The position numbers and the translations under genes were made by a program. This document shows, piece after piece, positions 29,786-39,494 of a DNA stretch of 55,043 nt (the stretch's first letter is position 1; every line of letters starts with the position of its first letter). The notes under the pieces are model-generated. The model was not told the DNA's origin. It was given only the letters and a program-made list of their open reading frames with translations, and did no database searches. The DNA lies in contig LUOR01000001.1 of assembly GCA_001626925.1 (NCBI GenBank), positions 1 to 55,043 of the forward strand, written 5' to 3'. The stretch is from Moraxellaceae bacterium REDSEA-S32_B1. GTDB lineage: Bacteria > Pseudomonadota > Gammaproteobacteria > Pseudomonadales > Moraxellaceae.

Positions 29786-32440
29786 ATGTTAGATTTTCCT
29801 CCCATTTCTGAATATGTTCGCTTAGGTCAAGATCTGCAAGGCTTGACGACCTGGCGTGAGCAAGTCGAAGACAAGCTTGATCAATATTTTGCAGATGGGG
29901 TGAACATTCGAGATGTGGTCACTGCGCGCTCGGATCAGATTGATTTGGCATTGGATTTTCTTTGGAAAAATGCAGGATTAGATCAGACTGATTTGGCACT
30001 GTTTGCAGTAGGTGGCTATGGTCGCCGTGAGATGTTGCCCTACTCTGATGTGGATGTACTGATTCTGTCTGAGGAAGAGCTGGAGGAAGCCACAGAAGAT
30101 AAAGTCAAAACTTTTGTATCATCGCTGTGGGATGTGGGGAACTTTAAACCCGGAATTAGCGTTCGCACCATTAAAGCATGCTATGACCAAGCAAAGCTCG
30201 ATGTCACAATTGCTACATCGTTGATCGAAGCTCGTTTACTGAGTGGCAATGAATTATTAAAAAAATGGCCACGTCGTATTGTGTCAGAAAGTTGGACGGA
30301 CAAGACCTTCTTCGATGCCAAAGTGCTAGAGCAGAAAAAGCGCTACGAACAGCATAATAACACCGAAAGCAATCTTGAACCTGATATCAAAAATGCACCC
30401 GGTGGTTTACGTGATATGAACCAAATCGGTTGGATTGCCAAACGGCACTTCCGTGTTGGGCGGATTTACGATTTGGTGCATCTTGGCTTTATTAGTGAAT
30501 TTGAATTAGCGATTTTGGAAGAAGCAGAAATTTTCTTATGGGAAATTCGACATTACTTACATCGCCTGACCAAACGTGATGAAAACCGATTATTGTTCGA
30601 CTATCAACGTGAAATTGCCACTGCATTTGGCTACGGGCGTGAAGAGGGACAACATCCAAATCACGCCATTGAACAATTCATGAAGCGTTATTATCGTGTG
30701 GCGCAAAGTGTGTCGACTTTGAGTGAATTATTGATTAATTACTTTAATGAAGCGGTGATCATTCCACGTTTGGCGGATTATGAACGTGAAATTGAACCAT
30801 TAAATAAAAACTTTAAATTGGTCGATGGTAAACTGGCAGTCACACATCACAAAGTGTTCTCTGAAACGCCAAGTGCGATTTTAGAAGTTTTTTACTTGAT
30901 GGCAAATCATCAAGAGATTCAAGGCATTCGAGCACGTACATTGCGATTGTTGCTTTTGGCGGCGAAGAAGATTAATCAAAATTTTCGAGATAATCCTGCG
31001 CACAAAGCTTTATTCTTAGCCATTATTCGCTCGCCATATCGTTTGTACGATACGCTGGTTGCTATGCGGCGTTATGGTGTTTTGGGCAATTATATACCTG
31101 CATTTGGGCAGATCATGGGCTTGATGCAATATGACCTGTTCCATATTTATACTGTCGATGCGCATACTTTATTACTCATTCGAAATTTAAATCGTTTTTC
31201 TGAACCTGAGTTTGGCAAGCAATATCCAGTGGTGTGCAATGTGTTCCAACGCCTTGTTCGCAAAGATATTATCTTCATCGCTGCGCTTTTCCACGATATC
31301 GCTAAAGGTCGTGGCGGTGATCACAGTGAGTTGGGCGCGGAAGACGCGATTGAATTTTGCCGAGCGCATGGACTAAGTGAACGTGAAAGTAAAATGGTTG
31401 CATGGCTGACTCGCAATCACTTGCTGATGTCCCTCACTGCGCAGAAAAAAGATATTTCTGATCCTGATGTAGTGCAAAGTTATGCTGAAGCGATGGGCGA
31501 TATGGAGCATTTGGACTATTTGTATTGTCTGACCGTTGCCGATATTAATGCGACTAATCCAACGCTGTGGACCAATTGGAAAGCATCGTTGATGCGTCAG
31601 TTGTATTCGCAATCTCGTGACATCATTCGTGGTGGACTTGACCGTCCTGTCGATCATCAGATGCTGATTGAAGACACCAAATTTTCAGCCATTGAAAAGC
31701 TTTCTGATGAGTTCCCGCCTTTTGAAATCGAAGAAGTGTGGAAAGAGCTTGGCGATGATTATTTCTTGAAAGAATCTGTAGATGAAGTGGTGTGGCATAC
31801 CAGTGCGATTTTGCGTCATGGTGAAAATAGTGATCCGCTTGTGCTGATTCGTGAGCATCGTAAAGCAATTCAGCTCTTTATCTATACTCGTGATACACCG
31901 AATTTGTTTGCGAATACCGTGGCGATTTTAGATCGCTTAAATCTCGACGTGCAAGATGCCCGCATCATCACGGCGACGACGAATTTTTCATTGGATACTT
32001 ATGTGATTCACGATCGTATGGGGACGTTGCTCACCGACCCAAACCGTGAGCAACAAGTCGTTGATGCACTGGTCAAAGGCTTAAGTCATGTTGATCAATA
32101 TCCTGCACTGATGCAACGGATGATTCCACGTCGACTACGTCATTTTGAGGTAGAAAATAGTGTCGATATTCGTCTAAATCGTGCCTTAAACCAAAATATG
32201 GTGGAAATTTCCACACTGGATCAACCCGGTCTTTTGGCGAGAATTGGCGGTTTGTTTATGATGCAAGGCATTGATATTCACTCGGCTCGAATCGGAACAC
32301 TGGGTGAAAAAGCAGAAGATATTTTCTTCGTTACAAAACCCGACGGTACACCACTGACAGATGAAGAGTCCGCAACTTTTGCCGAACAACTGAAAGGTGC
32401 TTTGGATGAGGCATCGAATCAAGTGACGATACAGCATTGA
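29786..32440 (+). CDS. glnD: [Protein-PII] uridylyltransferase / uridylyl-removing enzyme
   Basis: 884 residues, normal for GlnD. It senses glutamine and adds or removes UMP on PII, controlling nitrogen assimilation. The nucleotidyltransferase site is [19 protein letters not shown] (about 75-93), the HD hydrolase site is [16 protein letters not shown] (about 500-515), and two C-terminal ACT domains occupy about 700-780 and 805-884 (the second with [16 protein letters not shown]). dapC follows 57 bases downstream in the same direction. Confidence 0.96.
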   Translation: MLDFPPISEYVRLGQDLQGLTTWREQVEDKLDQYFADGVNIRDVVTARSDQIDLALDFLWKNAGLDQTDLALFAVGGYGRREMLPYSDVDVLILSEEELEEATEDKVKTFVSSLWDVGNFKPGISVRTIKACYDQAKLDVTIATSLIEARLLSGNELLKKWPRRIVSESWTDKTFFDAKVLEQKKRYEQHNNTESNLEPDIKNAPGGLRDMNQIGWIAKRHFRVGRIYDLVHLGFISEFELAILEEAEIFLWEIRHYLHRLTKRDENRLLFDYQREIATAFGYGREEGQHPNHAIEQFMKRYYRVAQSVSTLSELLINYFNEAVIIPRLADYEREIEPLNKNFKLVDGKLAVTHHKVFSETPSAILEVFYLMANHQEIQGIRARTLRLLLLAAKKINQNFRDNPAHKALFLAIIRSPYRLYDTLVAMRRYGVLGNYIPAFGQIMGLMQYDLFHIYTVDAHTLLLIRNLNRFSEPEFGKQYPVVCNVFQRLVRKDIIFIAALFHDIAKGRGGDHSELGAEDAIEFCRAHGLSERESKMVAWLTRNHLLMSLTAQKKDISDPDVVQSYAEAMGDMEHLDYLYCLTVADINATNPTLWTNWKASLMRQLYSQSRDIIRGGLDRPVDHQMLIEDTKFSAIEKLSDEFPPFEIEEVWKELGDDYFLKESVDEVVWHTSAILRHGENSDPLVLIREHRKAIQLFIYTRDTPNLFANTVAILDRLNLDVQDARIITATTNFSLDTYVIHDRMGTLLTDPNREQQVVDALVKGLSHVDQYPALMQRMIPRRLRHFEVENSVDIRLNRALNQNMVEISTLDQPGLLARIGGLFMMQGIDIHSARIGTLGEKAEDIFFVTKPDGTPLTDEESATFAEQLKGALDEASNQVTIQH

Positions 32441-32497
32441 TTTATAATCAAATTGCTTGAAAAATATTTACTTAGATGAAATTTGGAATTTGTGGTT

Positions 32498-33667
32498 ATG
32501 AACCCTGATTTGGCTTTACTTCACCCTTACCCTTTTGAAAAATTAAATGCGCTATTTGCAAATATTCAACCTGCCAATGTGCCGTTAATTCCGCTGTCGA
32601 TCGGTGAGCCAAAACATGCAGCACCTGCCTTTGTACGACAATCGATCGAAGCCAACTTTGCCCATCTTTCAACTTATCCGAATAGTAAAGGGGTACCTGA
32701 GCTTCGGCAAAGTATTGGCAATTGGTTGACCAATCGTTTCCAACTACAAAATATCGATGCAGAAACACAAATCCTGCCTGTCAGTGGTACACGTGAAGCG
32801 ATTTTCTCTTTTGTGCAATCAGCGGTTGATCGCAGTAAATCGCCTTATGTCGTGATGCCAAATCCGTTTTATCAAATCTATGAGGGTGCTGCATTGCTTG
32901 CTGGCGCAACGCCTTATTTTGTCAACTGCACAGCGGACAATGATTACAAAGGCGATTTTCGTCAAGTGCCTAGCGACGTCTGGAAAAAAACCGAAATTTT
33001 ATTCGTCTGCACACCGGGCAATCCGACAGGTGCTGTACTCAGTAGTGAAGATTTTCAACAGCTGATTAACCTGTCTGACGAGTATGATTTTATTATTGCG
33101 TCGGATGAGTGCTATTCGGAATTGTGGTTTGATCAAGCGCCTGTGGGCTTACTGCAAGTCTGCGCTGAAATCGGTCGTCATGATTATAAAAATTGCGTGG
33201 TCTTCCATTCGCTTTCTAAGCGTTCCAATCTTCCTGGAATGCGTTCAGGTTTTGTTGCAGGTGATGCCAAACTCCTTGCACCGTATTTGAAATATCGCAC
33301 TTATCACGGTGCTGCCATGCCTGTGCAACATCAGCTGGCGTCGATCGCTGCATGGGATGATGAACAGCACGTCGAAGACAACCGCATTGCCTATCGGCAG
33401 AAATTCGCACTCTTTCAATCAGAATTAGGCGATCGCCTACCATTTAAAAAACCTGACGCAGGATTTTATTATTGGCTGCAAGTCGATGATGACGAAGCGT
33501 TCGCCAAAAAATTGCTTAGCGAGGCAAACATCAAAGTGCTTCCGGGGCGCTACTTGTCACGTGAAACTGAACAAGGCAATCCCGGTGAAAATCATGTGCG
33601 TATGGCATTGGTGGCAAGTATTGCGCAGTGTGAAGAAGTGGTAAAACGATTGAAAAAAATCATTTAA
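32498..33667 (+). CDS. dapC: Succinyldiaminopimelate transaminase
   Basis: 389 residues from the ATG at 32498 (MNPDLALLHPYPFEKLNALF); the upstream TTG at 32483 is less likely. A class I/II PLP aminotransferase of the lysine/diaminopimelate pathway. The family start LHPYPFEKL, LSIGEPKH, CTPGNPTGAVLS, SDECYSELWF and the PLP lysine in HSLSKRSNLPGMRSGF are visible. The glnD-dapC order with similar spacing is, as I recall, common in gamma- and betaproteobacteria, which supports DapC over other aminotransferases. Confidence 0.92.
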   Translation: MNPDLALLHPYPFEKLNALFANIQPANVPLIPLSIGEPKHAAPAFVRQSIEANFAHLSTYPNSKGVPELRQSIGNWLTNRFQLQNIDAETQILPVSGTREAIFSFVQSAVDRSKSPYVVMPNPFYQIYEGAALLAGATPYFVNCTADNDYKGDFRQVPSDVWKKTEILFVCTPGNPTGAVLSSEDFQQLINLSDEYDFIIASDECYSELWFDQAPVGLLQVCAEIGRHDYKNCVVFHSLSKRSNLPGMRSGFVAGDAKLLAPYLKYRTYHGAAMPVQHQLASIAAWDDEQHVEDNRIAYRQKFALFQSELGDRLPFKKPDAGFYYWLQVDDDEAFAKKLLSEANIKVLPGRYLSRETEQGNPGENHVRMALVASIAQCEEVVKRLKKII

Positions 33668-33707
33668 AAATAAAAATGGCGAGTCTAAAATATTCTAGAC
33701 TCGCCAT
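33666..33707 (-). terminator. Terminator between convergent dapC and copZ
   Basis: A 12-pair stem, ATGGCGAGTCTA (33676-33687) with TAGACTCGCCAT (33696-33707). The A-rich flank at 33666-33675 is a T tract on the minus strand, so it terminates copZ strongly and may also stop dapC transcripts. Confidence 0.85.
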
Positions 33708-33736
33708 CACTTATACATATGACTACATCTGAAAAA

Positions 33737-33931
33737 TTAAATCGCAGTCGCTGTATAACCCTCTTCTTTTAACACACTTTGTACTTGCTCAAGACTTAGA
33801 GCAGTTTCCACATCAACTTGTTTTGTGGTCAAATCCACCGTAACTTGTGCATTTTGATCTGCACTTGAAATCGCCTGTTTAATAGCTTTCTCACAATGTC
33901 CGCAAGTCATATTTTCTACATGTAATTTCAT
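33737..33931 (-). CDS. copZ: CopZ-like heavy-metal-associated (HMA) copper chaperone
   Basis: 64 residues, a single ferredoxin-like HMA domain. The metal site is MTCGHC (Cys10 and Cys13), and the C-terminal half ends EEGYTATAI as in copper chaperones. It should carry Cu(I) in the cytoplasm to CopA. It is transcribed divergently from copA, and its upstream region carries a MerR-type promoter with a 19-base spacer (33965-33995), as does copA, so both should respond to the CueR encoded at 36708. Confidence 0.9.
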   Translation of the reverse strand: MKLHVENMTCGHCEKAIKQAISSADQNAQVTVDLTTKQVDVETALSLEQVQSVLKEEGYTATAI

Positions 33932-33964
33932 CTTTTTACTCCAAAGATATTCTGAATATTTGTC

Positions 33965-33995
33965 ATGCTAAAGCTTCCCACTATGGTAAGGTCAA
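33965..33995 (-). promoter_or_regulatory. CueR-type promoter of copZ
   Basis: On the minus strand TTGACC and TAGCAT are separated by 19 bases. The spacer carries a dyad that begins ACCTTACC and ends GGGAAGCT, close to the known CueR operator pattern. The over-long spacer is the signature of MerR-family activation. Confidence 0.75.
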
Positions 33996-34054
33996 GCAAT
34001 TAAATCTATCACACATACTTAAAACTCATTATTCAAACCATAAAACTGCATCAC

Positions 34055-34085
34055 TTGACTTTACCATTATGGTAAAGTTGAAAAT
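34055..34085 (+). promoter_or_regulatory. CueR-type promoter of copA
   Basis: TTGACT (34055-34060) and GAAAAT (34080-34085) are separated by 19 bases. A perfect dyad, ACTTTACCAT and ATGGTAAAGT around one central T (34058-34078), overlaps the spacer. The lengthened spacer and dyad match MerR/CueR control. Confidence 0.78.
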
Positions 34086-34118
34086 AGTGTTCAATCAATT
34101 CAAGAATGGTGCTCAACC

Positions 34119-36689
34119 ATGAATCAACAAGCCATGAATCAACAACAAAAAGCGCTGAACTTTGATGTCGAAGGCATGAGCTGTGCTTCATGTGTAGGTC
34201 GTGTCGAGCGAGCAATTGCCAAAGTGGATGGTGTTAAGAGCGTCAGTGTCAATCTCGCCACCGAGCGTGCCTCAGTACAAATTAACGATGCGACTACTGA
34301 TGCCGAATTAAGCACATCAATCACCCAAGCCATCGAAAAAGCAGGCTATCAAGCGACCTTACATCAAGATGCACAACAAGTGAATGTATCAGTACAAGAT
34401 GATGTGCATAGCGTATTGCGTATCGACGGCATGAGTTGTGCATCCTGTGTTGGACGAGTTGAACGTGCATTACAAAAATTAGATGGTGTCACTGATGCCA
34501 CTGTCAACCTTGCGACGGAAATGGCAAACATTCATCACACTTCAATGGTTAATACAGATCAACTAATAGCTCAAGTCGAACAGGCTGGCTACCAAGCGAC
34601 TGTTGTACAACAGCAAAGCGAGTCATTAAATAATACAACACAAGCACCTCAAAAAAATTATAGCGAGCGTCGTCAGCTTGAAGCTGATGAATTATTTAAA
34701 AAGTTAATTGTGGCAATCGTCTTAGCGTTACCTGTATTTGTATTGGAAATGGGAAGCCATTTTATTCCTACTTTGCATCATTGGATCGCATCGAATATCG
34801 GCATGCAAAATAGCTGGTATCTGCAATTTATCCTTGCCACTTTGGTATTGATTTTTTCAGGTCGGCAGTTTTATACGCACGGTATTCCTGCATTGTTTCG
34901 TGGTGCACCCGATATGAATACGTTGGTCGCCATAGGTTCTTTGGCGGCATATAGTTATTCCATCGTTGCGACTTTCCTGCCAGAGCTTCTGCTTGAATCG
35001 AATCTTGCTGTGTACTATGAATCCGTCGTGGTGATCATCGTTTTGATTCTTTTAGGTCGTTATCTGGAAGCCAAAGCCAAAGGTCAAACCTCGCAAGCCA
35101 TTGAAAAACTGATGCAATTGCAACCGAAAGTGGCGCATGTCAAACGTGATGGCCAATTTATTGATGTCGATATTAATAGCATACAAAGTAATGACATTAT
35201 AATGATTAAGCCTTCAGAAAGCGTGCCTTTTGATGGTGTGGTGATTGAAGGTCAAAGCTATATTGATGAGTCGATGATTACTGGTGAATCAATGGCAGTG
35301 CAAAAGGCTATTGATGATCAAGTCATTGGTGGTACGCTGAATCAGCAAGGTCAAATTATTGTGCAAGTCCGTGCTGTGGGCGGTGATACCACTTTAGCCA
35401 AAATCATTCAATTAGTGGAGAATGCACAGTCGAGTAAATTACCAATTCAAAATCTGGTCGATAAAATCACCATGTGGTTTGTGCCGACCATTCTCGTGAT
35501 CGCTGTACTGACCTTTTTTGCATGGATGCTATTTTCTGAGCAAGGGTTAAGTTTTGCGCTAATCAATGCGGTGTCGGTGCTGATCATCGCCTGCCCTTGT
35601 GCGATGGGCTTGGCCACACCGATGTCGATCATGGTCGGTACAGGTCGTGCAGCCGAATTGGGTATTTTGTTCAGAGATGTGCATGCCTTGCAGTCGGCGA
35701 AGGATATTCAAGCAATTGCTTTTGATAAAACAGGTACACTAACTAATGGTCATCCGATTTTAACGGATTTACTTTTAGCGACAGACATAGAAGACAATAT
35801 TGACGTTGACCTAATTCGACAATACGCTGCCTCACTTGAGTCTGCGTCAGAGCATCCAATTGCCAAAGCTATTGTTGACGATGCGAAAGTACGTGGATTA
35901 GCTTTATTACCAATCACTGACTTTCAGGCACATGTTGGTTTAGGTGTACAAGCACAGATTGATGGCAAAACGATACGGATTGGCTCGGGCACGTGGATGA
36001 AGCAATTGGGCTTTTCATCCACTGCATTACAGCCTTATTTTGAAGAATTGACCAGTGAGGCGAAAACTACATTTTACCTCAGTGTCGATGAGCAAATCCT
36101 TGCGGTGATCGCCGTTGCTGATGAAGCCAAAGCTGATGCTCAATCTGCAATTCATGCTTTACATCAAGATCAATTCCATGTGGCGATGGTCAGTGGCGAT
36201 CAACAGAAAACTGCCGAAGCGATTGCAGAATCTCTCGGTGTCGATCAAGTCATTGCCAATGTCAAACCTGCGCAAAAGGTTGAAGCCATTAGCGCATTAC
36301 AAGGCAAATATGGCAAAGTCGCCTTTGTCGGTGATGGCATCAATGATGCCCCTGCACTTGCCCATGCCGACCTTGGCATTGCGATGGGCACAGGTACAGA
36401 TATTGCGATTGAAACCGCCGATGTGGTGCTCATGAATGGACATGTGAGTAGTGTGGTGGATTGTATTGCGCTATCTCGTGCTACGATTAGCAATATTCAG
36501 CAGAATCTATTTTGGGCATTTATTTATAATGTGGCGTTAATTCCAGTTGCAGCGGGTGTGCTCTACCCGTTGAATGGCATGCTACTTTCACCGATGTTTG
36601 CCGCTTTTGCGATGGCGTTATCCTCAGTTTTTGTAGTAACTAATGCTCTACGCCTTAAACGCTTTCAATCAATCAGTGTAAAAAATTAG
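34119..36689 (+). CDS. copA: Cu(I)-exporting P1B-type ATPase
   Basis: 856 residues. Two N-terminal HMA domains each carry GMSCASCVGRVERA (about 18-31 and 104-117). The membrane part has the copper-path motif ACPCAMGLATP (about 490-500). The catalytic aspartate is in FDKTGTLTNG (about 535-545), with a TGE in MITGESMAV and the hinge GDGINDAPALAHADLG. It pumps Cu(I) from the cytoplasm to the periplasm. The two ATGs at 34119 and 34134 are both possible starts. cueR follows 18 bases downstream, so pump and regulator share an autoregulated operon, and copZ is divergent. Confidence 0.95.
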   Translation: MNQQAMNQQQKALNFDVEGMSCASCVGRVERAIAKVDGVKSVSVNLATERASVQINDATTDAELSTSITQAIEKAGYQATLHQDAQQVNVSVQDDVHSVLRIDGMSCASCVGRVERALQKLDGVTDATVNLATEMANIHHTSMVNTDQLIAQVEQAGYQATVVQQQSESLNNTTQAPQKNYSERRQLEADELFKKLIVAIVLALPVFVLEMGSHFIPTLHHWIASNIGMQNSWYLQFILATLVLIFSGRQFYTHGIPALFRGAPDMNTLVAIGSLAAYSYSIVATFLPELLLESNLAVYYESVVVIIVLILLGRYLEAKAKGQTSQAIEKLMQLQPKVAHVKRDGQFIDVDINSIQSNDIIMIKPSESVPFDGVVIEGQSYIDESMITGESMAVQKAIDDQVIGGTLNQQGQIIVQVRAVGGDTTLAKIIQLVENAQSSKLPIQNLVDKITMWFVPTILVIAVLTFFAWMLFSEQGLSFALINAVSVLIIACPCAMGLATPMSIMVGTGRAAELGILFRDVHALQSAKDIQAIAFDKTGTLTNGHPILTDLLLATDIEDNIDVDLIRQYAASLESASEHPIAKAIVDDAKVRGLALLPITDFQAHVGLGVQAQIDGKTIRIGSGTWMKQLGFSSTALQPYFEELTSEAKTTFYLSVDEQILAVIAVADEAKADAQSAIHALHQDQFHVAMVSGDQQKTAEAIAESLGVDQVIANVKPAQKVEAISALQGKYGKVAFVGDGINDAPALAHADLGIAMGTGTDIAIETADVVLMNGHVSSVVDCIALSRATISNIQQNLFWAFIYNVALIPVAAGVLYPLNGMLLSPMFAAFAMALSSVFVVTNALRLKRFQSISVKN

Positions 36690-36707
36690 CCTAATAGGAC
36701 TTAATCT

Positions 36708-37097
36708 ATGAATATCAGCCAAGCCGCCAAACAGACAGGCATCTCCGCCAAGATGATCCGCTACTACGAGGAAATTAACTTGATTCCAAATGTCTTGCGC
36801 ACTGATGCAGGCTATCGGGTGTTTAATGCACATGATATTGAGCGATTACGGTTTATCCATCAATCACGCAATTTGGGCTTTAGTCTTGAGCAAATCAAAC
36901 TACTGCTTCAGTTGCAAAATAATTCTGAGCGTAACAGTGCCGATGTCAAAGCATTGGCACAGCACCATGTCGATGAGTTAGAAAGTAAAATTGCTCAGAT
37001 GCAACAACTGGTCATGCACCTACGAAGCATCATCAAAAAATGTCAGGGCAATGATCAACCTGAATGTGCCATTCTCGATGCTATAAAAGCAAAATAA
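36708..37097 (+). CDS. cueR: Copper-responsive MerR-family regulator CueR
   Basis: 129 residues. The N-terminal winged helix reads MNISQAAKQTGISAKMIRYY followed by EEINLIP, then a dimerisation helix. The metal loop has Cys112 and Cys120 in CQGNDQPEC, the same positions as the Cu(I) ligands of E. coli CueR, and it lacks the third cysteine of Hg- or Cd/Pb-sensing relatives. It should activate the two 19-base-spacer promoters between copZ and copA. Located 18 bases after copA in one operon. Confidence 0.93.
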   Translation: MNISQAAKQTGISAKMIRYYEEINLIPNVLRTDAGYRVFNAHDIERLRFIHQSRNLGFSLEQIKLLLQLQNNSERNSADVKALAQHHVDELESKIAQMQQLVMHLRSIIKKCQGNDQPECAILDAIKAK

Positions 37098-37122
37098 ATC
37101 AAGGAGCAACGATGAAATTTGC

Positions 37123-38130
37123 CTACACAGATGGTTTTTCGTGATTCTCTTCAGCCTCTTGATCTTTATTTAACGAAATCCCCTTCCCACAATGCGGACA
37201 GACCGAATGCGTATCATGCAAAGCCTCTCGCTCTCTTATTAATTGAATAATCACGTCATTCATCTGCTCCTGCGGTAGTCCGACACGCTGACGCAGTTTT
37301 TCCAATTCGTCTTGATCAGTCAAAATATTTAAACCTTGCTGATGCAATAGCTGACGAAATTCAAGCTCTAGTCGTTGATTACGTTGATTCAGCTCATTTG
37401 CCAAGCCCGATGCCAAAATGCCCGCAGGCAACGCCGCAATACCCACACCTAAAATGGTGATGAGTGCACCTAAAAATTTCCCAACCGTGGTCACTGGTGT
37501 CACATCGCCATAACCCACGGTAGTCAACGTTACCACTGCCCACCACATTGATTTTGGAATCGAGCTAAATGCTTCAGGTTGTGCTTTATTTTCAACGATA
37601 TAAATCCCTGATGCGGTCATTACAATCATAATGACCAAGATAAAAATCACCGCTTGAAATGAACCACGCTCACGCTGAATCACACGCAGAAGAATCTGTA
37701 ATGACACAAAATAACGAGTCAGTTTTAACAATCGAAGTAAGCGTAAAATTCGCAGTACGCGCAAGTCGATATGTACGAAGAAATTGAGGAATGCAGGTAA
37801 GATCGCCAAAAGATCAATAATCGCACCACCACTTTTCATCCATTGCCACCGCATCGCCCACGGTGAGCGACTTTGATCCTGCTCTGCCACACTCCAAATC
37901 CGTAGCAAATACTCTATAGTAAAGACAACTATGGAAATCGTTTCAAAATGATTGAACCAAAACTGATATGTTTTATATAGTGGTTGTACCGATTCTAAAA
38001 TCACTGCACCGACATTAGCAACGATCAGTACAATCAAAAAATAGTTGATACAGGTACTGATCACGCTCCGATAATTATCATCATGTAGATTCAGAAAAAC
38101 CCAACGACGTAAGCTTAAAAATGTGGCCAT
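37123..38130 (-). CDS. Voltage-gated-type potassium channel (6TM ion channel)
   Basis: 335 residues. Segments S1-S3 lie in about 25-125. An arginine-rich S4 reads RVLRILRLLRLLKLTRYF, followed by S5, the selectivity filter TLTTVGYGDVTPV and S6 (GALITILGVGIAALPAGI). The TVGYGD filter indicates K+ selectivity. The cytoplasmic tail has a charged helix (EELEKLRQRVGLP-like), then VCPHCGKGI, a single CxxC knuckle that may bind metal or mediate assembly. There is no RCK domain. It is convergent with cueR, and the final codons lie about 25 bases from the cueR stop. Confidence 0.9.
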   Translation of the reverse strand: MATFLSLRRWVFLNLHDDNYRSVISTCINYFLIVLIVANVGAVILESVQPLYKTYQFWFNHFETISIVVFTIEYLLRIWSVAEQDQSRSPWAMRWQWMKSGGAIIDLLAILPAFLNFFVHIDLRVLRILRLLRLLKLTRYFVSLQILLRVIQRERGSFQAVIFILVIMIVMTASGIYIVENKAQPEAFSSIPKSMWWAVVTLTTVGYGDVTPVTTVGKFLGALITILGVGIAALPAGILASGLANELNQRNQRLELEFRQLLHQQGLNILTDQDELEKLRQRVGLPQEQMNDVIIQLIREREALHDTHSVCPHCGKGISLNKDQEAEENHEKPSV

Positions 38131-38250
38131 TATTCACTTAAATTGAAGTATGCGGTGTATACAGTGTAAACAAATCAATTGATAATGCAAAAATCATCGT
38201 GTTTTTTAACGCATTTTTCAAATTATTCTATCGGTTATGTGCGTAAAGAA

Positions 38251-38772
38251 TTAAAAAACAACTTTCCAAAATAAACGGATGGATTGCCCACGATCATGCG
38301 GGAATGAAGAAATATATTCATAGCCTACAGACTGATTTTTATTCAGGTTAAACGCCATACCATAACCTAATGAAATGGATAAATCCGACATCGTGACTTG
38401 GCTAGCTTGAGCTTGACGATATTTATTGCTCAGTTCGTCCATGCTGTATAACGTGTTGTTATATATGCGTATATCTCGATCTTCATAAAAAGCATTATCT
38501 AACCGACTTTCTTCGACCATCGGCTGATCTTCACCGTAGTGACGTGACGTCTGATCAATTGAAAATGGATTGTGATTCAATAAAGGTTCTAAATCAGAAA
38601 ATGTTGTTTGTAATGTTGGTTGTAATATTGTCTGCTGTGTAGCAATCGGTGCGAAAAACTGAGGCACACTCTCAGCCTTAACCACTACCACCGATGCTAT
38701 GAAAACGGTTAAAAAGCTAATGGCAAAATATAAAACATGCTTAAAGTAGGAGAAGCAATCCATCGCTATCAA
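38251..38772 (-). CDS. Hypothetical exported protein, possible small outer-membrane protein
   Basis: 173 residues, family not recognised. A hydrophobic segment at about 13-32 ending VKAES is a likely signal peptide. The mature part is polar, with a C-terminal stretch of alternating residues (LSISLGYGMAFNLN, VGYEYISS, IRLFWKVVF) ending in phenylalanine, as outer-membrane beta-barrel proteins do. I favour the TTG start at 38772: GGAG lies 6 bases before it, while the in-frame ATG at 38763 is 15 bases from that site. It begins 13 bases after the DUF3465 gene, so the two are probably one unit. Confidence 0.7.
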   Translation of the reverse strand: MIAMDCFSYFKHVLYFAISFLTVFIASVVVVKAESVPQFFAPIATQQTILQPTLQTTFSDLEPLLNHNPFSIDQTSRHYGEDQPMVEESRLDNAFYEDRDIRIYNNTLYSMDELSNKYRQAQASQVTMSDLSISLGYGMAFNLNKNQSVGYEYISSFPHDRGQSIRLFWKVVF

Positions 38773-38785
38773 TTAACGCTCCATT

Positions 38786-39304
38786 TTATTGATAAGTTTC
38801 ACCTTTATGCTTTAGCCAACCACCTACATGCTGACCTTGTGGATCATGGTGTGTCCAATGAATCACACCACCCTTTTGGTTATATTCATATTCACCAAAA
38901 AACTCCACATCATCGCCCTTTTCGAGATTTTCAATACGAGGGGCAAGATCAATATTGTGCGCAACCAACACCGTTTGCGCATTACCAATATCGAGAATAA
39001 ATCGCTGATGCCGTGAGCCTTTATTATCGTCAGGAAGTACCGCAACTACCGTACCTACTGCCTGCACTTGTACGTCATTTAATTGCTGATCGTATGCGTT
39101 TTGAATCGTCGATGCCCCTTCTGATCGCTGTTGAGCCTCTGACTGATCAGCTCGATTTTCCTGTGGCGTTTGCTCTATGGCAGATTTGATATTGCCATGT
39201 TTTGATGTTTTTTCATCTTGATTAAAAAATTGATTAGCAGCAAAAATGGCAATGATAATCGCCGTGAGCACGCCTGCATTCAATTTGTTTTTTGCATTTT
39301 TCAA
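38786..39304 (-). CDS. DUF3465 domain protein, membrane-anchored
   Basis: 172 residues. An N-terminal hydrophobic helix (LNAGVLTAIIIAIFAANQFF, about 8-27) anchors or exports the protein. A Gln/Glu-rich linker follows, and the C-terminal domain (about 80-172) has DDNKGSRHQRFILDI, LVAHNIDLAPRI, GEYEYN and VIHWTHHDPQG, the signature of DUF3465, whose function is unknown. The only plausible start is TTG at 39304, with GGAG 6 bases upstream. It precedes the small exported protein gene and is divergent from the nlpE-like gene. Confidence 0.8.
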   Translation of the reverse strand: MKNAKNKLNAGVLTAIIIAIFAANQFFNQDEKTSKHGNIKSAIEQTPQENRADQSEAQQRSEGASTIQNAYDQQLNDVQVQAVGTVVAVLPDDNKGSRHQRFILDIGNAQTVLVAHNIDLAPRIENLEKGDDVEFFGEYEYNQKGGVIHWTHHDPQGQHVGGWLKHKGETYQ

Positions 39305-39494
39305 ACTCTACTCCAACCGTAAAACAAAACCATTTGATTACATTATCTTATCACTGATGCTTTGGATTACCCGAAGATTATTCCTCATAAACGCACTAAA
39401 TCTGATAAAAATGTGAATAATCACATATTTCTACTTTCTATCTTGGAAAGATTGCAATAAATTATGCGATATCGACACTTTTTGAATATTGAAG

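Noticed and set aside
37112..37144. A ten-codon frame (MKFAYTDGFS) after cueR with a good AAGGAG site
   Set aside because: It overlaps the end of the convergent channel gene. It could be the relic of a third operon gene, but ten codons cannot support a call.
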